Assembly (NCBI GenBank): GCA_028691965.1
Contig: JAQUYE010000015.1
Location: forward strand, 1 to 44,177
Direction: 5' to 3'
Source: Paludibacter sp.
GTDB taxonomy: Bacteria; Bacteroidota; Bacteroidia; Bacteroidales; Paludibacteraceae
Length of the DNA stretch: 44,177 bases
Shown: piece by piece, positions 27,499 to 35,914 of the stretch
Numbering within the stretch: position 1 is the first letter of the stretch
How the letters are laid out: every line of letters begins with the position of its first letter
Program-made: the position numbers and the translations under genes
The notes under the pieces: model-generated
Seen by the model: only the letters and a program-made list of their open reading frames with translations
The model's database searches: none
What the model was told of the DNA's origin: nothing

Positions 27499-28056
27499 TT
27501 AAGCAATCAGATGAGAACAGGCAATTTTAATTCCTATAGCAATGAGAATAATTCCGCCGAAAACTTCCACTTTTCTTCCGAATCTTCCGTTTACTTTTTT
27601 CCCTAGCAACATGCCCGCCATGGAAGCTACAAAAGTGACTGCCCCTATTACAAGAACAGCCTGATAGATGTTAACGTCAAAAAAAGCCATACTTACACCT
27701 ACAACAAGAGCATCAATACTTGTAGCGATGGCAATCCCTAATACAACAGTAGTTTGTTGGGGATTAAACGATTTTTCTTCCGGGTCTTTAAATGCTTCAG
27801 AGATCATTTTAACTCCGATAATACTAAACAGAAAAAGAGATACCCAATGGTCGTAATCACCAATTAAATAGGCTAGCTGACTTCCTCCCCACCATCCGAT
27901 GAAAGGCATTCCGCCCTGAAATACGGCAAGAACAAACGCAATACGTGCTGCAGGGAAAAACCGAATGTCTTTTTTACATAATCCGGCACCGACTGAAACT
28001 GCAAAGGTGTCGAACGACAAACTAAGTGCAATCAGAAAGAGGGCATAGAAGCTCAT
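27499..28056 (-). CDS. mntP: Manganese efflux pump MntP
   Basis: The 185-residue, six-helix inner-membrane protein exports Mn2+. The two internally related halves carry the family's conserved acidic residues: LSLSFDTFAVSVGAGL in the first helix and IATSIDALVVGVSMAFF in the fourth. Length is typical. It has its own strong promoter upstream (28083-28114) and no visible link to the neighbouring genes. I found no yybP-ykoY-like manganese riboswitch in the short leader. Confidence 0.95.
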   Translation of the reverse strand: MSFYALFLIALSLSFDTFAVSVGAGLCKKDIRFFPAARIAFVLAVFQGGMPFIGWWGGSQLAYLIGDYDHWVSLFLFSIIGVKMISEAFKDPEEKSFNPQQTTVVLGIAIATSIDALVVGVSMAFFDVNIYQAVLVIGAVTFVASMAGMLLGKKVNGRFGRKVEVFGGIILIAIGIKIACSHLIA

Positions 28057-28082
28057 TAACTGTGTTGAATCGATTGAGGGTA

Positions 28083-28114
28083 CAAAGATAATTATTTTTT
28101 AAAAAGGAGGCAAA
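28083..28114 (-). promoter_or_regulatory. Bacteroidota promoter for mntP
   Basis: On the minus strand, TTTG (28114-28111), 20 bp, then TATCTTTG (28090-28083) gives both elements at near-ideal spacing, 26 bp from the ATG. This is one of the best promoter matches in the window. Confidence 0.8.
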
Positions 28115-28192
28115 GTTGTGTTCTGATTACCTAAAAATAGATGTGACATATATTTAACACTATTTGTGTTTTACATTTTGCTTATAATACAG

Positions 28193-28200
28193 TATATTTG
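28193..28200 (+). promoter_or_regulatory. -7 box for the zinc-ribbon membrane protein gene
   Basis: TATATTTG is a perfect match, 93 bp before the ATG at 28294, implying a leader of roughly 85 nt. TTTG copies upstream (28163, 28177) are not at standard spacing. Confidence 0.5.
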
Positions 28201-28293
28201 TGAACTAAAAGTCAGATTATCAGAATATATAATGAGTTTAATAGCGTATTAATTATAATTGGTATGTGTTAAGTTACTCGAACAAAGCCTAAA

Positions 28294-29076
28294 ATGAAAA
28301 AGTGTTTAATATGTAGAGGGTCAACCATGGAATTAAATGGTTTGTGTCCCGACTGTGGAAAAAGATGGATAGACAGTATAAATAGTAAAACCGCTGTAGA
28401 TATTGCCACCCTGCACCTGGCCGAAGATACCGAAAGGATTATTAATAGCTACGAAGCAGAATCGAGTGAATTGGGATCTGTTTTAAATGAGTTTGTTGAA
28501 AAGATTAATATAATTCAGGGACTTAATGCGGTTCAAAATTACATATTATCAAAGTCAATAGCAACTTACCAATTTTTGGTTAAAGTCTTACAAGGAGTGC
28601 TTGAATTTTATCCTTTTCCCCGTGTGATGTTGATTCATCTGGCGGATTACCCTGAATTATCACGTGAGTTACAAACATCAAGTCCGGTCCTTCAGCAAAT
28701 GATGACTGAGTATGTTGCTGATCTGAAAAAGGAGTTACAAAAGGCAATAACTAAAAAGCAGACCGCCGTAAAGTTAAAGAGAAAACAAAAGATACTACGT
28801 GCAGAATTAATTCTGCTAACTGCATTAACCATCTTTGCACTGCTTTCTGCACTGTATTTTTATATATCGGAATCGGCTCCATCATCCTATTTGATAGTAC
28901 TCGCCGTGGTTCCTGTGCTTCTGCTTTTTGTGATGAAAGTGACCCGTTATGCTGACCTGGATATGAATTTGCGGACTAATCCTCATCTGAGCTACCAAAT
29001 TGACCTGATGGATATTCCTGATACCTATATCCAAAATATTCGTTCACAGCTAGCCCGATTAGGAGCTGTCGACTAA
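28294..29076 (+). CDS. Unknown protein: N-terminal zinc ribbon, two transmembrane helices
   Basis: I do not recognise this 260-residue protein. It opens with C4xxC7 and C18xxC21, a small zinc-ribbon pattern (MKKCLICRGS...GLCPDCGKRW). A helical middle (~40-165) ends in a very basic stretch (KAITKKQTAVKLKRKQK). Two hydrophobic helices follow (~168-190 and ~195-215) and a ~45-residue tail. No signal peptide; the ribbon and basic region probably face the cytosol. A -7 box TATATTTG lies at 28193-28200. The stop is 6 bp from the convergent aminotransferase stop. Confidence 0.8.
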   Translation: MKKCLICRGSTMELNGLCPDCGKRWIDSINSKTAVDIATLHLAEDTERIINSYEAESSELGSVLNEFVEKINIIQGLNAVQNYILSKSIATYQFLVKVLQGVLEFYPFPRVMLIHLADYPELSRELQTSSPVLQQMMTEYVADLKKELQKAITKKQTAVKLKRKQKILRAELILLTALTIFALLSALYFYISESAPSSYLIVLAVVPVLLLFVMKVTRYADLDMNLRTNPHLSYQIDLMDIPDTYIQNIRSQLARLGAVD

Positions 29077-29082
29077 TACTCT

Positions 29083-30297
29083 TTAGCATGGTAAATGAGA
29101 TAACTCCATTTCCGCGCGGATGGAGTCAACTACCAGCGGTATTCCTTTTCTAATTTTTTCCTCAGAAGTATTGCAGAACGATAATCGTATGTAATTGTTT
29201 CGTGTTCCGTCCGGATCAAAGGTTTTACCAGAAACAAACACAACTCCTTTTTCAATTGCCCGTTTTAGTACTGCTGTAGCATCAATCTGCTCTGGTAACT
29301 CAATCCAAATATAAAATCCACCACGTGGAGGAGTGAAGTTACAACCTTTGGGTAGGGTGGTTTTTAGTAGTTGCGTCATAATTTCTGCCCGGTGTTTGTA
29401 TTCAGGACGGATATAGTTTAAATAATCTGTCACCACATTGTTTTGAAGGAATTTATGGGCAACCATTTGAGTGAAACTTGGTGAGCAGGCATCAATCGAC
29501 TGTTTTATAAGCTCACACTTTTTGTAGATTTCCTCAGGTACCAGCATCCAGCCTAACCGTAATCCGGGCCCCAGGATCTTCGAAAAGGAGCCTGTGTAGC
29601 ACACATCAATGCCTTCCGGATTAATTGACTTGATGGTTTGAAGGTGAAGCTTATCTTCTTCGTGAAAATAGAGGTCGCTGTAAGCATCATCTTCAATAAG
29701 AGGTATGTTTTTGTTTTTTAGTAATTCGATAAGGCCCAGCTTTGTTTCTCGTGTATATAAGGTGCCTGCTGGATTGTGAAAATTGGGGGTAAGGTAAACG
29801 AATTTGGGAGCTTTCTCCATTTCATCGAGTTTTTTTCGAAGTTCGATCAGGTTTAGACCATCAGCGGTGAGAGGGATGGATACAATTGAAGCCTGATAGG
29901 ATCGGAAAGCTGAAATGGCACCAATAAAACAGGGGTTCTCTACAAATATAGTATCTCCCGGGTCGATAAAGGCATGTGCAAGAATATTAATGGCCTGCAA
30001 CGAACCGGTTGTAATCAGGAGTCGGTTCTCTTCGACCGGTAGGCCTTTTTCTTTTAGGTATTCTGACAATGATGCGAGGAGTTGAGGTATTCCATGTGTC
30101 GGACCATACTGCATCGCTATCTTTTTTTCAGTGTCAGTCAATTCCTGGTATATAGTATCTACTTCACGTAGTGGAAATAAGTCATTATCGGGCATTCCAC
30201 CGGAGAATAAAATCATATCAGGCTTGTTGGCCAGACTCATTAGGTCGCGTATTTCGGAGGAGCGTAGGTTGGTAACAGAAGATGAAAAACGGATCAT
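29083..30297 (-). CDS. PLP-dependent aminotransferase, class I/II (aromatic/2-aminoadipate type)
   Basis: This 404-residue fold-type I aminotransferase has its PLP-binding Lys as K240 in SFSKILGPGLRLGW. Other conserved parts are ITTGSLQAIN, PNFHNPAGT and EDDAYSDLYF (Asp and Tyr contacting PLP). The SFSKxxxPGLRxGW form is typical of the 2-aminoadipate/aromatic aminotransferase (MocR/LysN-like) group. As the last gene of the ior operon it most likely exchanges aromatic amino acids and 2-oxoglutarate for arylpyruvates and glutamate; this substrate is inferred from context. It is 20 bp after the ACT gene. Confidence 0.9.
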   Translation of the reverse strand: MIRFSSSVTNLRSSEIRDLMSLANKPDMILFSGGMPDNDLFPLREVDTIYQELTDTEKKIAMQYGPTHGIPQLLASLSEYLKEKGLPVEENRLLITTGSLQAINILAHAFIDPGDTIFVENPCFIGAISAFRSYQASIVSIPLTADGLNLIELRKKLDEMEKAPKFVYLTPNFHNPAGTLYTRETKLGLIELLKNKNIPLIEDDAYSDLYFHEEDKLHLQTIKSINPEGIDVCYTGSFSKILGPGLRLGWMLVPEEIYKKCELIKQSIDACSPSFTQMVAHKFLQNNVVTDYLNYIRPEYKHRAEIMTQLLKTTLPKGCNFTPPRGGFYIWIELPEQIDATAVLKRAIEKGVVFVSGKTFDPDGTRNNYIRLSFCNTSEEKIRKGIPLVVDSIRAEMELSHLPC

Positions 30298-30317
30298 GTT
30301 ACAATTATTTTCGTAGT

Positions 30318-30734
30318 TTATAGTTCGCTGGCGCGCATTAACTGAATTTTATTGGCTTGTAGTACCTCGATGACTTGTTCGCACGATTCAGAGCGAATCA
30401 CAACGCTGGCGCCATTTTCGCTGGCGAAGGCATACATGTACTCTACTGGTACCTGATTGTCGGAAAGTACCTGCAATGCGCGATACAATCCGCCTGGTTC
30501 ATTGGGGACTATCAGGCATACTACATCTGTAGTGTTAACTGAAAATCCTTGTTCTTTCAGGAGTGTCCTTGTTGCCTCGGGTTGGGGTACAATAAAACGT
30601 ACAATACCATAGTCGGCTGTATCAGCAATGCTAAAGGCTGTCATATTAATATTGTTTTCCGAGAGAATACGTGTCAGTTCAGTCAGGCGCCCTGTCTTAT
30701 TTTGCAGAAATACGGATAGTTGTTTGATGATCAT
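30318..30734 (-). CDS. Tandem ACT domain protein
   Basis: This 138-residue protein consists of two ACT domains: residues 1-66 (IKQLSVFLQNKTGRLTELTRILSENNINM) and 70-138 (VVCLIVPNEPGGLYRALQVLSDNQVPVEYMYAF). ACT domains bind amino acids as regulatory ligands. Similar proteins accompany PaaK-type ligases and Ior genes in Bacteroidota and archaea. A sensor or regulator of aromatic amino acid flux is plausible but unproven. It sits between paaK (19 bp upstream) and the aminotransferase. Confidence 0.9.
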   Translation of the reverse strand: MIIKQLSVFLQNKTGRLTELTRILSENNINMTAFSIADTADYGIVRFIVPQPEATRTLLKEQGFSVNTTDVVCLIVPNEPGGLYRALQVLSDNQVPVEYMYAFASENGASVVIRSESCEQVIEVLQANKIQLMRASEL

Positions 30735-30753
30735 GGTAATTCAGTTTGAAAAG

Positions 30754-32055
30754 TTAAACTAATTTTCGGTTGTCGATTACGCGTTGCGCTTTGCCTTCGG
30801 AGCGTGCAATTGTATTAGGTTCCACAAGTTTGATCCGCGCCGTCAGTCCCAGCGCACTTGCAATATTATGCTGAATCTGTTTGCGAAGATTTTCAAGAAC
30901 GCGGATTTCATCCGACCAGAATTGATCATCAATTTCAACTCTTATCTCTAAGGTGTCCAGGTTGTTTTCACGATCAACTACTAACTGGTAGTGAGGACTT
31001 GCCTCGCTCATTTCGAGTAGCACTGCTTCGATTTGAGAAGGGAATACATTGACGCCCCTGATAATCAACATGTCGTCGGTGCGTCCCAGGCATTTATCCA
31101 TGCGTACCATCGTTCGTCCACAAGCACACTTTCCGATGTGTAACCGGGTAAGGTCGCGGGTGCGATAACGTAGCAAAGGCATAGCTTCTTTCGAAATGGT
31201 AGTAAATACGAGTTCACCTACCTGACCGTAGGGTAATACTTCCAGTGTAACGGGATCGATAATTTCCGGAATAAAGTGATCCTCGAAAATATGCATACCA
31301 TTCTGGTGTTCACATTCCATCGCAACACCAGGACCGATGATTTCACTTAATCCATAAATATCATAGGCCTTAATGCCCAGCAACTGTTCTACCTGACGTC
31401 GCATTTCGTTGGTCCAGGGCTCAGCGCCAAAAATACCTGCACGTAATTTAATTTTACTTCGGTCGATGCCTTCTTTTGCTATGCTTTCTCCCAAATGAGC
31501 AGCATATGACGGAGTACATGCTATTACAGTAGAGCCGAAATCCATCATCAGTTGTAATTGTTTTCGGGTGTTACCGCCGGAGATGGGGATTACAGAAGCC
31601 CCCACTTTCTCTGCTCCATAATGAACTCCAAGCCCGCCTGTAAACAGTCCGTACCCATAAGCAATCTGAATTATATCCGAACGGGTTACTCCAACCATTG
31701 TAAGTGCGCGTGCCACCACCTCACTCCAAATATTCAAATCATTGTGAGTATAACCCACTACAGTTGGCTTTCCTGTAGTACCACTGGAAGCATGCAGACG
31801 TACAATTTGTTGTTGGGGAGCTGCAAACATACCAAACGGATAATTGTCGCGTAAATCATCTTTGGTTGTAAATGGTAGTTTGTGAAGCTGATCAATACTG
31901 TTAATATCGCGGGGTTCTATACCCAACTCGGAGAGTTTTTTGCGATAAAAAGGTACATTATAGTAAATGCGTTCGATCATTTCAGTGAGACGCTCGTTTT
32001 GTAAGCGCTTCAATCGGTCGCGGTCGGCTGCTTCGATGTATTCGTTCCAGATCAT
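30754..32055 (-). CDS. paaK: Phenylacetate-CoA ligase family (arylacetate-CoA ligase)
   Basis: At 433 residues this adenylate-forming enzyme has the compact PaaK length. Motifs are [17 protein letters not shown] (phosphate loop), [24 protein letters not shown] and [20 protein letters not shown]. PaaK makes arylacetyl-CoA from arylacetate, ATP and CoA. In fermenters with Ior it may run in reverse to yield ATP, or feed the acid into reductive synthesis of arylpyruvate. It is 5 bp after iorB in the same operon. The symbol denotes the family; the precise substrate (phenyl-, hydroxyphenyl- or indoleacetate) is unknown. Confidence 0.93.
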   Translation of the reverse strand: MIWNEYIEAADRDRLKRLQNERLTEMIERIYYNVPFYRKKLSELGIEPRDINSIDQLHKLPFTTKDDLRDNYPFGMFAAPQQQIVRLHASSGTTGKPTVVGYTHNDLNIWSEVVARALTMVGVTRSDIIQIAYGYGLFTGGLGVHYGAEKVGASVIPISGGNTRKQLQLMMDFGSTVIACTPSYAAHLGESIAKEGIDRSKIKLRAGIFGAEPWTNEMRRQVEQLLGIKAYDIYGLSEIIGPGVAMECEHQNGMHIFEDHFIPEIIDPVTLEVLPYGQVGELVFTTISKEAMPLLRYRTRDLTRLHIGKCACGRTMVRMDKCLGRTDDMLIIRGVNVFPSQIEAVLLEMSEASPHYQLVVDRENNLDTLEIRVEIDDQFWSDEIRVLENLRKQIQHNIASALGLTARIKLVEPNTIARSEGKAQRVIDNRKLV

Positions 32056-32060
32056 GGTAA

Positions 32061-32648
32061 TTAGTTCTTATAGTTAGTTATGGCATTGTTTCCAAGTTCA
32101 AACGCCTTCAAGTTTATGGCTGTTATGGTTTCCCCCTTTTGTTCGAATAGTCGGCTTATGCTTTCCCGCAATTGTTCGTTGCTTATGTTGATGTAGCGCG
32201 AAGCAGCACCTGTCATTACAACATTCTCCGACTTTGGACTTCCTGCTTCTCTGGCTATCTGATCTGCATCGATAAAGTGACAGGTAGGAGCTGTACTTTG
32301 AATTGACTGAAGCAGAAATTCCGTTTCGGGATAATCGGGAATGTTGATAAAGGGCTTTGTTGCGGTTATAACTATTCCTGTAGGAGCTAGCCAGGGAAGG
32401 TAACGTAAGGCTTCCATGGGTTCTAGTGAAATAATGATATCGGCACTACCAAGAGAGATAAGGTCAGAGAAAATTTCTTTATCAGAAATTCGAAGGTGTG
32501 ATTGTACTGCTCCGCCACGCTGACTCATTCCATGCACTTCTGCCTGTTTAATATAAAGGCCTTGTCGCATAGCTGCCTGATCGATAATGGCAGCAATGGT
32601 TAAAATTCCCTGACCACCGACCCCAGCGAGAATTATATTGGTTGTCAT
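32061..32648 (-). CDS. iorB: Indolepyruvate ferredoxin oxidoreductase, beta subunit
   Basis: This 195-residue pyruvate-ferredoxin-oxidoreductase gamma-type subunit starts [16 protein letters not shown] and contains [20 protein letters not shown], the family's core motif. It pairs with IorA to oxidise arylpyruvates to aryl-acetyl-CoA. The frame extends 13 residues further upstream, but the ATG at 32648 overlaps the iorA stop in a 4-bp ATGA and places the glycine-rich loop at the usual position. Confidence 0.95.
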   Translation of the reverse strand: MTTNIILAGVGGQGILTIAAIIDQAAMRQGLYIKQAEVHGMSQRGGAVQSHLRISDKEIFSDLISLGSADIIISLEPMEALRYLPWLAPTGIVITATKPFINIPDYPETEFLLQSIQSTAPTCHFIDADQIAREAGSPKSENVVMTGAASRYINISNEQLRESISRLFEQKGETITAINLKAFELGNNAITNYKN

Positions 32649-34240
32649 AGTGATTGTTGTTTTTTTCTGCGGGCAGTTTGCACACATTCCCGACAGGCTA
32701 TTATTACTGATACACCCTTGTATTCAAGTTCTTCTTTTAGAACTGTAACATTTGTATCATGATTTTTTCGTAACGGAACTAAAGTGCGGATATGATGATG
32801 TTCAACTCCCAAGCCAGCACATATAGCTGCAATTCGACCTGTAGCGCCGGAATCCTGACCGCCTGTCATAGCTGTAGTAAAATTGTCGGAGATAATAATA
32901 GTAACAGCTGATTGATCATTAACAGCATCCAACAGACCTGTCATTCCCGAATGTGTGAAAGTGGAGTCGCCAATTACTGCTACGGCCGGTTGTAATCCGG
33001 CATCGGCAGCACCTTTGGCCATAGTAACCGATGCGCCCATATCGACGCAGGTATTGATTGCATTGTAGGGTGGTAGCGCACCAAGAGTATAACAACCAAT
33101 ATCTGCAAAGACATGTCGGGAAGTGTACGCATCCATTGCTTCATTAAGAGCATCGTAAAGGTCACGATGACCACAACCCTGACATAGTTCGGGAGGGCGG
33201 GCAGCGACCAGAGATGGCACCGGAGGGCCTGCCTGTGCTGCTGATGGATGCAGAGCTTTAATAAGAGCATCGGGAGTGAGTTCGCCGGTACGTGGCAAAG
33301 TGCCATCGAGTCGTCCGGAGAAGATTGAATTGCCAAAAAACCCCTTGAATAGTTCCTCGTAAATCGGATAACCTTCTTCAGCCACCAGTATTCGTTTATA
33401 CTGTGAAGTGAAAGTGCGTACCATTTGTTCCGGTAGCGGGTAGTGTGATAGTTTAAGTACTGGCAGTTGTAGCTTGAAGCGTGTGATTACCTCCATTACA
33501 TAATTATAGGCTAATCCGAATGCAATTATTCCAAGTTCGCCCTCACCTTCTTGTACCTTATTATAAGGGGACTTTTCGGAGGCCTCTGTAAGGGCCGGCT
33601 GAAGGTCGAGCAAATGCTGGTATTGACGACGCGCATTGGCAGGAAGGAGTATCCATTTGCTACGGTCGTTGTCGGGTAGCAGGGGATTTGGAAGGCCAGG
33701 TTTGCGGCGTATAATAGTGGAGCGAGAATGTGAGAGTCGTGTTGTAATACGTAACATTACCGGTAGGCCCATCTTTTCGGAAAAGGGGAAAGCATAGCGT
33801 ACGCAATCGTATGCTTCCTGTTGATTGGAGGGTTCGAGTAACGGGAGTTGTGCAAATCGACTATAGTAACGTGTGTCTTGTTCGTTTTGTGAAGAATGCA
33901 TGGATGGATCATCGGCCACTACAACTACCATTCCTCCTTTTATGCCTGTAATCGCAGAATTCATAAATGCATCAGCAGCAACGTTCAGTCCGACGTGCTT
34001 CATACACACCATGCTTCTCTTACCTGCATACGACATCCCGAGGGCCGACTCGTAAGCAGTTTTCTCGTTTACCGACCAGGCTGCACGTATTATTCCGGAT
34101 CTTGCTTCTTCTGATTGCTGAATATATTCTGTTATCTCAGTAGATGGAGTCCCCGGATATGCATATACGCCGGAGAGCCCTTCATCAATGGCTGCCTGTG
34201 CAATTACTTCGGCTCCCAGTAATAATTCTCTTTTACTCAT
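32645..34240 (-). CDS. iorA: Indolepyruvate ferredoxin oxidoreductase, alpha subunit, without C-terminal ferredoxin domain
   Basis: From the ATG at 34240 the protein has 531 residues. The N-terminal pyrimidine-binding domain (LLLGAEVIAQAAIDEGLSGVYAYPGTPSTEI; KHVGLNVAADAFMN) and C-terminal TPP domain (CQGCGHRDLYDAL; GDSTFTHSGMTGLLDAVN; TAMTGGQDSGATG) are both present. Archaeal IorA carries two [4Fe-4S] sites in a C-terminal ferredoxin domain; here the protein ends at [16 protein letters not shown], with no CxxCxxC clusters. Electron transfer may use a separate ferredoxin. The frame extends 10 residues upstream to an ATG at 34270, which I consider less likely. It leads the operon iorA-iorB-paaK-ACT-aminotransferase. 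Confidence 0.94.
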   Translation of the reverse strand: MSKRELLLGAEVIAQAAIDEGLSGVYAYPGTPSTEITEYIQQSEEARSGIIRAAWSVNEKTAYESALGMSYAGKRSMVCMKHVGLNVAADAFMNSAITGIKGGMVVVVADDPSMHSSQNEQDTRYYSRFAQLPLLEPSNQQEAYDCVRYAFPFSEKMGLPVMLRITTRLSHSRSTIIRRKPGLPNPLLPDNDRSKWILLPANARRQYQHLLDLQPALTEASEKSPYNKVQEGEGELGIIAFGLAYNYVMEVITRFKLQLPVLKLSHYPLPEQMVRTFTSQYKRILVAEEGYPIYEELFKGFFGNSIFSGRLDGTLPRTGELTPDALIKALHPSAAQAGPPVPSLVAARPPELCQGCGHRDLYDALNEAMDAYTSRHVFADIGCYTLGALPPYNAINTCVDMGASVTMAKGAADAGLQPAVAVIGDSTFTHSGMTGLLDAVNDQSAVTIIISDNFTTAMTGGQDSGATGRIAAICAGLGVEHHHIRTLVPLRKNHDTNVTVLKEELEYKGVSVIIACRECVQTARRKKQQSL

Positions 34241-34264
34241 TATCTTATGTGTGTTTCTACATGG

Positions 34265-34313
34265 CGGCATTCATAAAGGAAATGGCCGGAATGCCGATGG
34301 TATTGCAAAAGTA
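34265..34313 (-). promoter_or_regulatory. iorA promoter -7 box and leader dyad
   Basis: On the minus strand TACTTTTG (34313-34306) matches TAnnTTTG. Between it and iorA lies an inverted repeat, CGGCATTC (34265-34272) and GAATGCCG (34289-34296), with a 16-nt gap. It could be an operator or a leader hairpin. Confidence 0.45.
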
Positions 34314-34421
34314 CTAAATTATCTAATACATTAGTTCTTTTTTTCGTCAATTAGCCTTTAAAAATGAAGGATATTCAGAAAGTAGCCATGTTTAATGATA
34401 AAATTACTTTTTTATTTACAC

Positions 34422-34456
34422 TTTGCTTTCATTTTACGATTTATTTTGTAATTTTG
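34422..34456 (+). promoter_or_regulatory. gdhA promoter
   Basis: TAATTTTG at 34449-34456 is a good -7 box, 39 bp before the gdhA ATG. TTTG at 34422-34425 is a possible -33 with a slightly long 23-bp spacer. It shares the 255-bp divergent region with iorA. Confidence 0.55.
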
Positions 34457-34495
34457 CTGCCGAAACAATAACTCACAAATTAACACAGCGATTTT

Positions 34496-35833
34496 ATGAA
34501 AACCGAACAAGTCCTCGATAAATTAAAGAGGCGTTTCCCCAATGAGCCGGAGTATCATCAGGCTGTAGAAGAAGTGTTGCATTCCATTGAAGAAGTGTAC
34601 AATGCACATCCCGAGTTTGAAAAACAAAATCTAATTGAACGTCTCTGTATTCCGGATCGTATGTTCTCGTTTCGTATCACCTGGGTAGATGATAAGGGTG
34701 ATGTACAAACTAATATGGGATATCGTGTACAGCATTGTAATGCAATTGGCCCTTACAAGGGAGGAATGCGTTTCCACGTTTCTGTAAGTCCTTCAATTCT
34801 GAAGTTTTTGGCTTTCGAACAAACATTTAAAAATGCACTGACTACTTTGCCTATGGGTGGAGGAAAGGGGGGGTCGGATTTCAACCCGAAAGGCAAATCC
34901 AACGCAGAAATTATGCGTTTTTGTCAGGCTTTTATGCTCGAACTCTGGCGCCATATTGGTCCTGAAACCGACGTGCCAGCAGGTGATATCGGTGTTGGGG
35001 GTAGAGAAGTTGCCTATATGTATGGTATGTACCGCAAGCTAGCCCGTGAAAATTCGGGTACATTTACTGGCAAAGGACTGGAGTTTGGTGGTTCGCTGAT
35101 TCGTCCGGAAGCAACCGGATATGGAAATATTTACTTCCTTATGAATATGCTGAAACGCAAAGGAATTGAAGATCTTAAAGGTCAGGTGGTCGCAATCTCA
35201 GGTTCGGGGAATGTTGCAACCTATACAGCCGAGAAAGTACTTGAATTGGGAGGAAAGGTAATTACGCTATCCGATTCAAACGGATATATCTACGATCCGG
35301 AAGGAATCACCAAAGAAAAACTGGAATATGTATTCGAGTTGAAGAATATCTACCGTGGTCGTATTAAAGAATATGCAGATAAGTATGGTTGCAAGTATGT
35401 GGAAGGTGGACGCCCATGGGCTGAAGTCTGTACAATTGCTCTTCCTTCAGCAACTCAGAACGAATTGAATGGAGATGATGCCGCACAGTTGGTTAAAAAC
35501 GGATGCTTTGCGGTTTCGGAAGGTGCAAACATGCCCTCAACGCCGGAAGCAGTAGAGGTATTCCTGAAAAACAAGATTATGTATGCACCGGGTAAGGCTG
35601 CTAATGCGGGTGGTGTTTCGGTTTCAGGACTGGAAATGACTCAGAACTCTATTAAACTAAGCTGGTCGAAAGAAGAAGTGGATGAAAAGTTGAAAGACAT
35701 TATGTATAATATCCATGAAGCTTGCGTGAAGTATGGAACAGAGGCAGACGGTTTTGTAAACTATGTAAAGGGTGCGAATATTGCCGGATTCATGAAAGTG
35801 GCTAAGGCCATGATGGCTCAGGGTGTTTTATAA
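34496..35833 (+). CDS. gdhA: Glutamate dehydrogenase (hexameric, small type)
   Basis: At 445 residues this is the standard ~450-residue hexameric enzyme interconverting glutamate and 2-oxoglutarate plus ammonia. It carries the substrate-binding IGPYKGGMRFH, the catalytic lysine region PMGGGKGGSDF (K124) and the dinucleotide fold AISGSGNVATY, then SEGANMPSTPEAV and NAGGVSVSGLEMTQN. The class is usually NADP(H)-dependent; coenzyme cannot be fixed from sequence alone. It stands divergent to the ior operon and would regenerate 2-oxoglutarate for the transaminase. Confidence 0.97.
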   Translation: MKTEQVLDKLKRRFPNEPEYHQAVEEVLHSIEEVYNAHPEFEKQNLIERLCIPDRMFSFRITWVDDKGDVQTNMGYRVQHCNAIGPYKGGMRFHVSVSPSILKFLAFEQTFKNALTTLPMGGGKGGSDFNPKGKSNAEIMRFCQAFMLELWRHIGPETDVPAGDIGVGGREVAYMYGMYRKLARENSGTFTGKGLEFGGSLIRPEATGYGNIYFLMNMLKRKGIEDLKGQVVAISGSGNVATYTAEKVLELGGKVITLSDSNGYIYDPEGITKEKLEYVFELKNIYRGRIKEYADKYGCKYVEGGRPWAEVCTIALPSATQNELNGDDAAQLVKNGCFAVSEGANMPSTPEAVEVFLKNKIMYAPGKAANAGGVSVSGLEMTQNSIKLSWSKEEVDEKLKDIMYNIHEACVKYGTEADGFVNYVKGANIAGFMKVAKAMMAQGVL

Positions 35834-35880
35834 GTTCTAAAAAACCTGACTGCCTGACTAAAAGGTATAATAAAAGAAAA

Positions 35881-35912
35881 ACCCGGAGAGCTTACTTTCT
35901 CCGGGTTTTTCT
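35881..35912 (+). terminator. Terminator after gdhA, likely bidirectional
   Basis: ACCCGGAGA (35881-35889) pairs with TCTCCGGGT (35898-35906), flanked by AAAA on the left and TTTTT on the right. It sits between gdhA and the convergent unknown gene ending at 35915. Confidence 0.88.
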
Positions 35913-35914
35913 TT

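Noticed and set aside
28057-28140. Manganese (yybP-ykoY) riboswitch ahead of mntP
   Set aside because: The promoter at 28083-28114 leaves a leader of only about 20 nt, too short for the aptamer.
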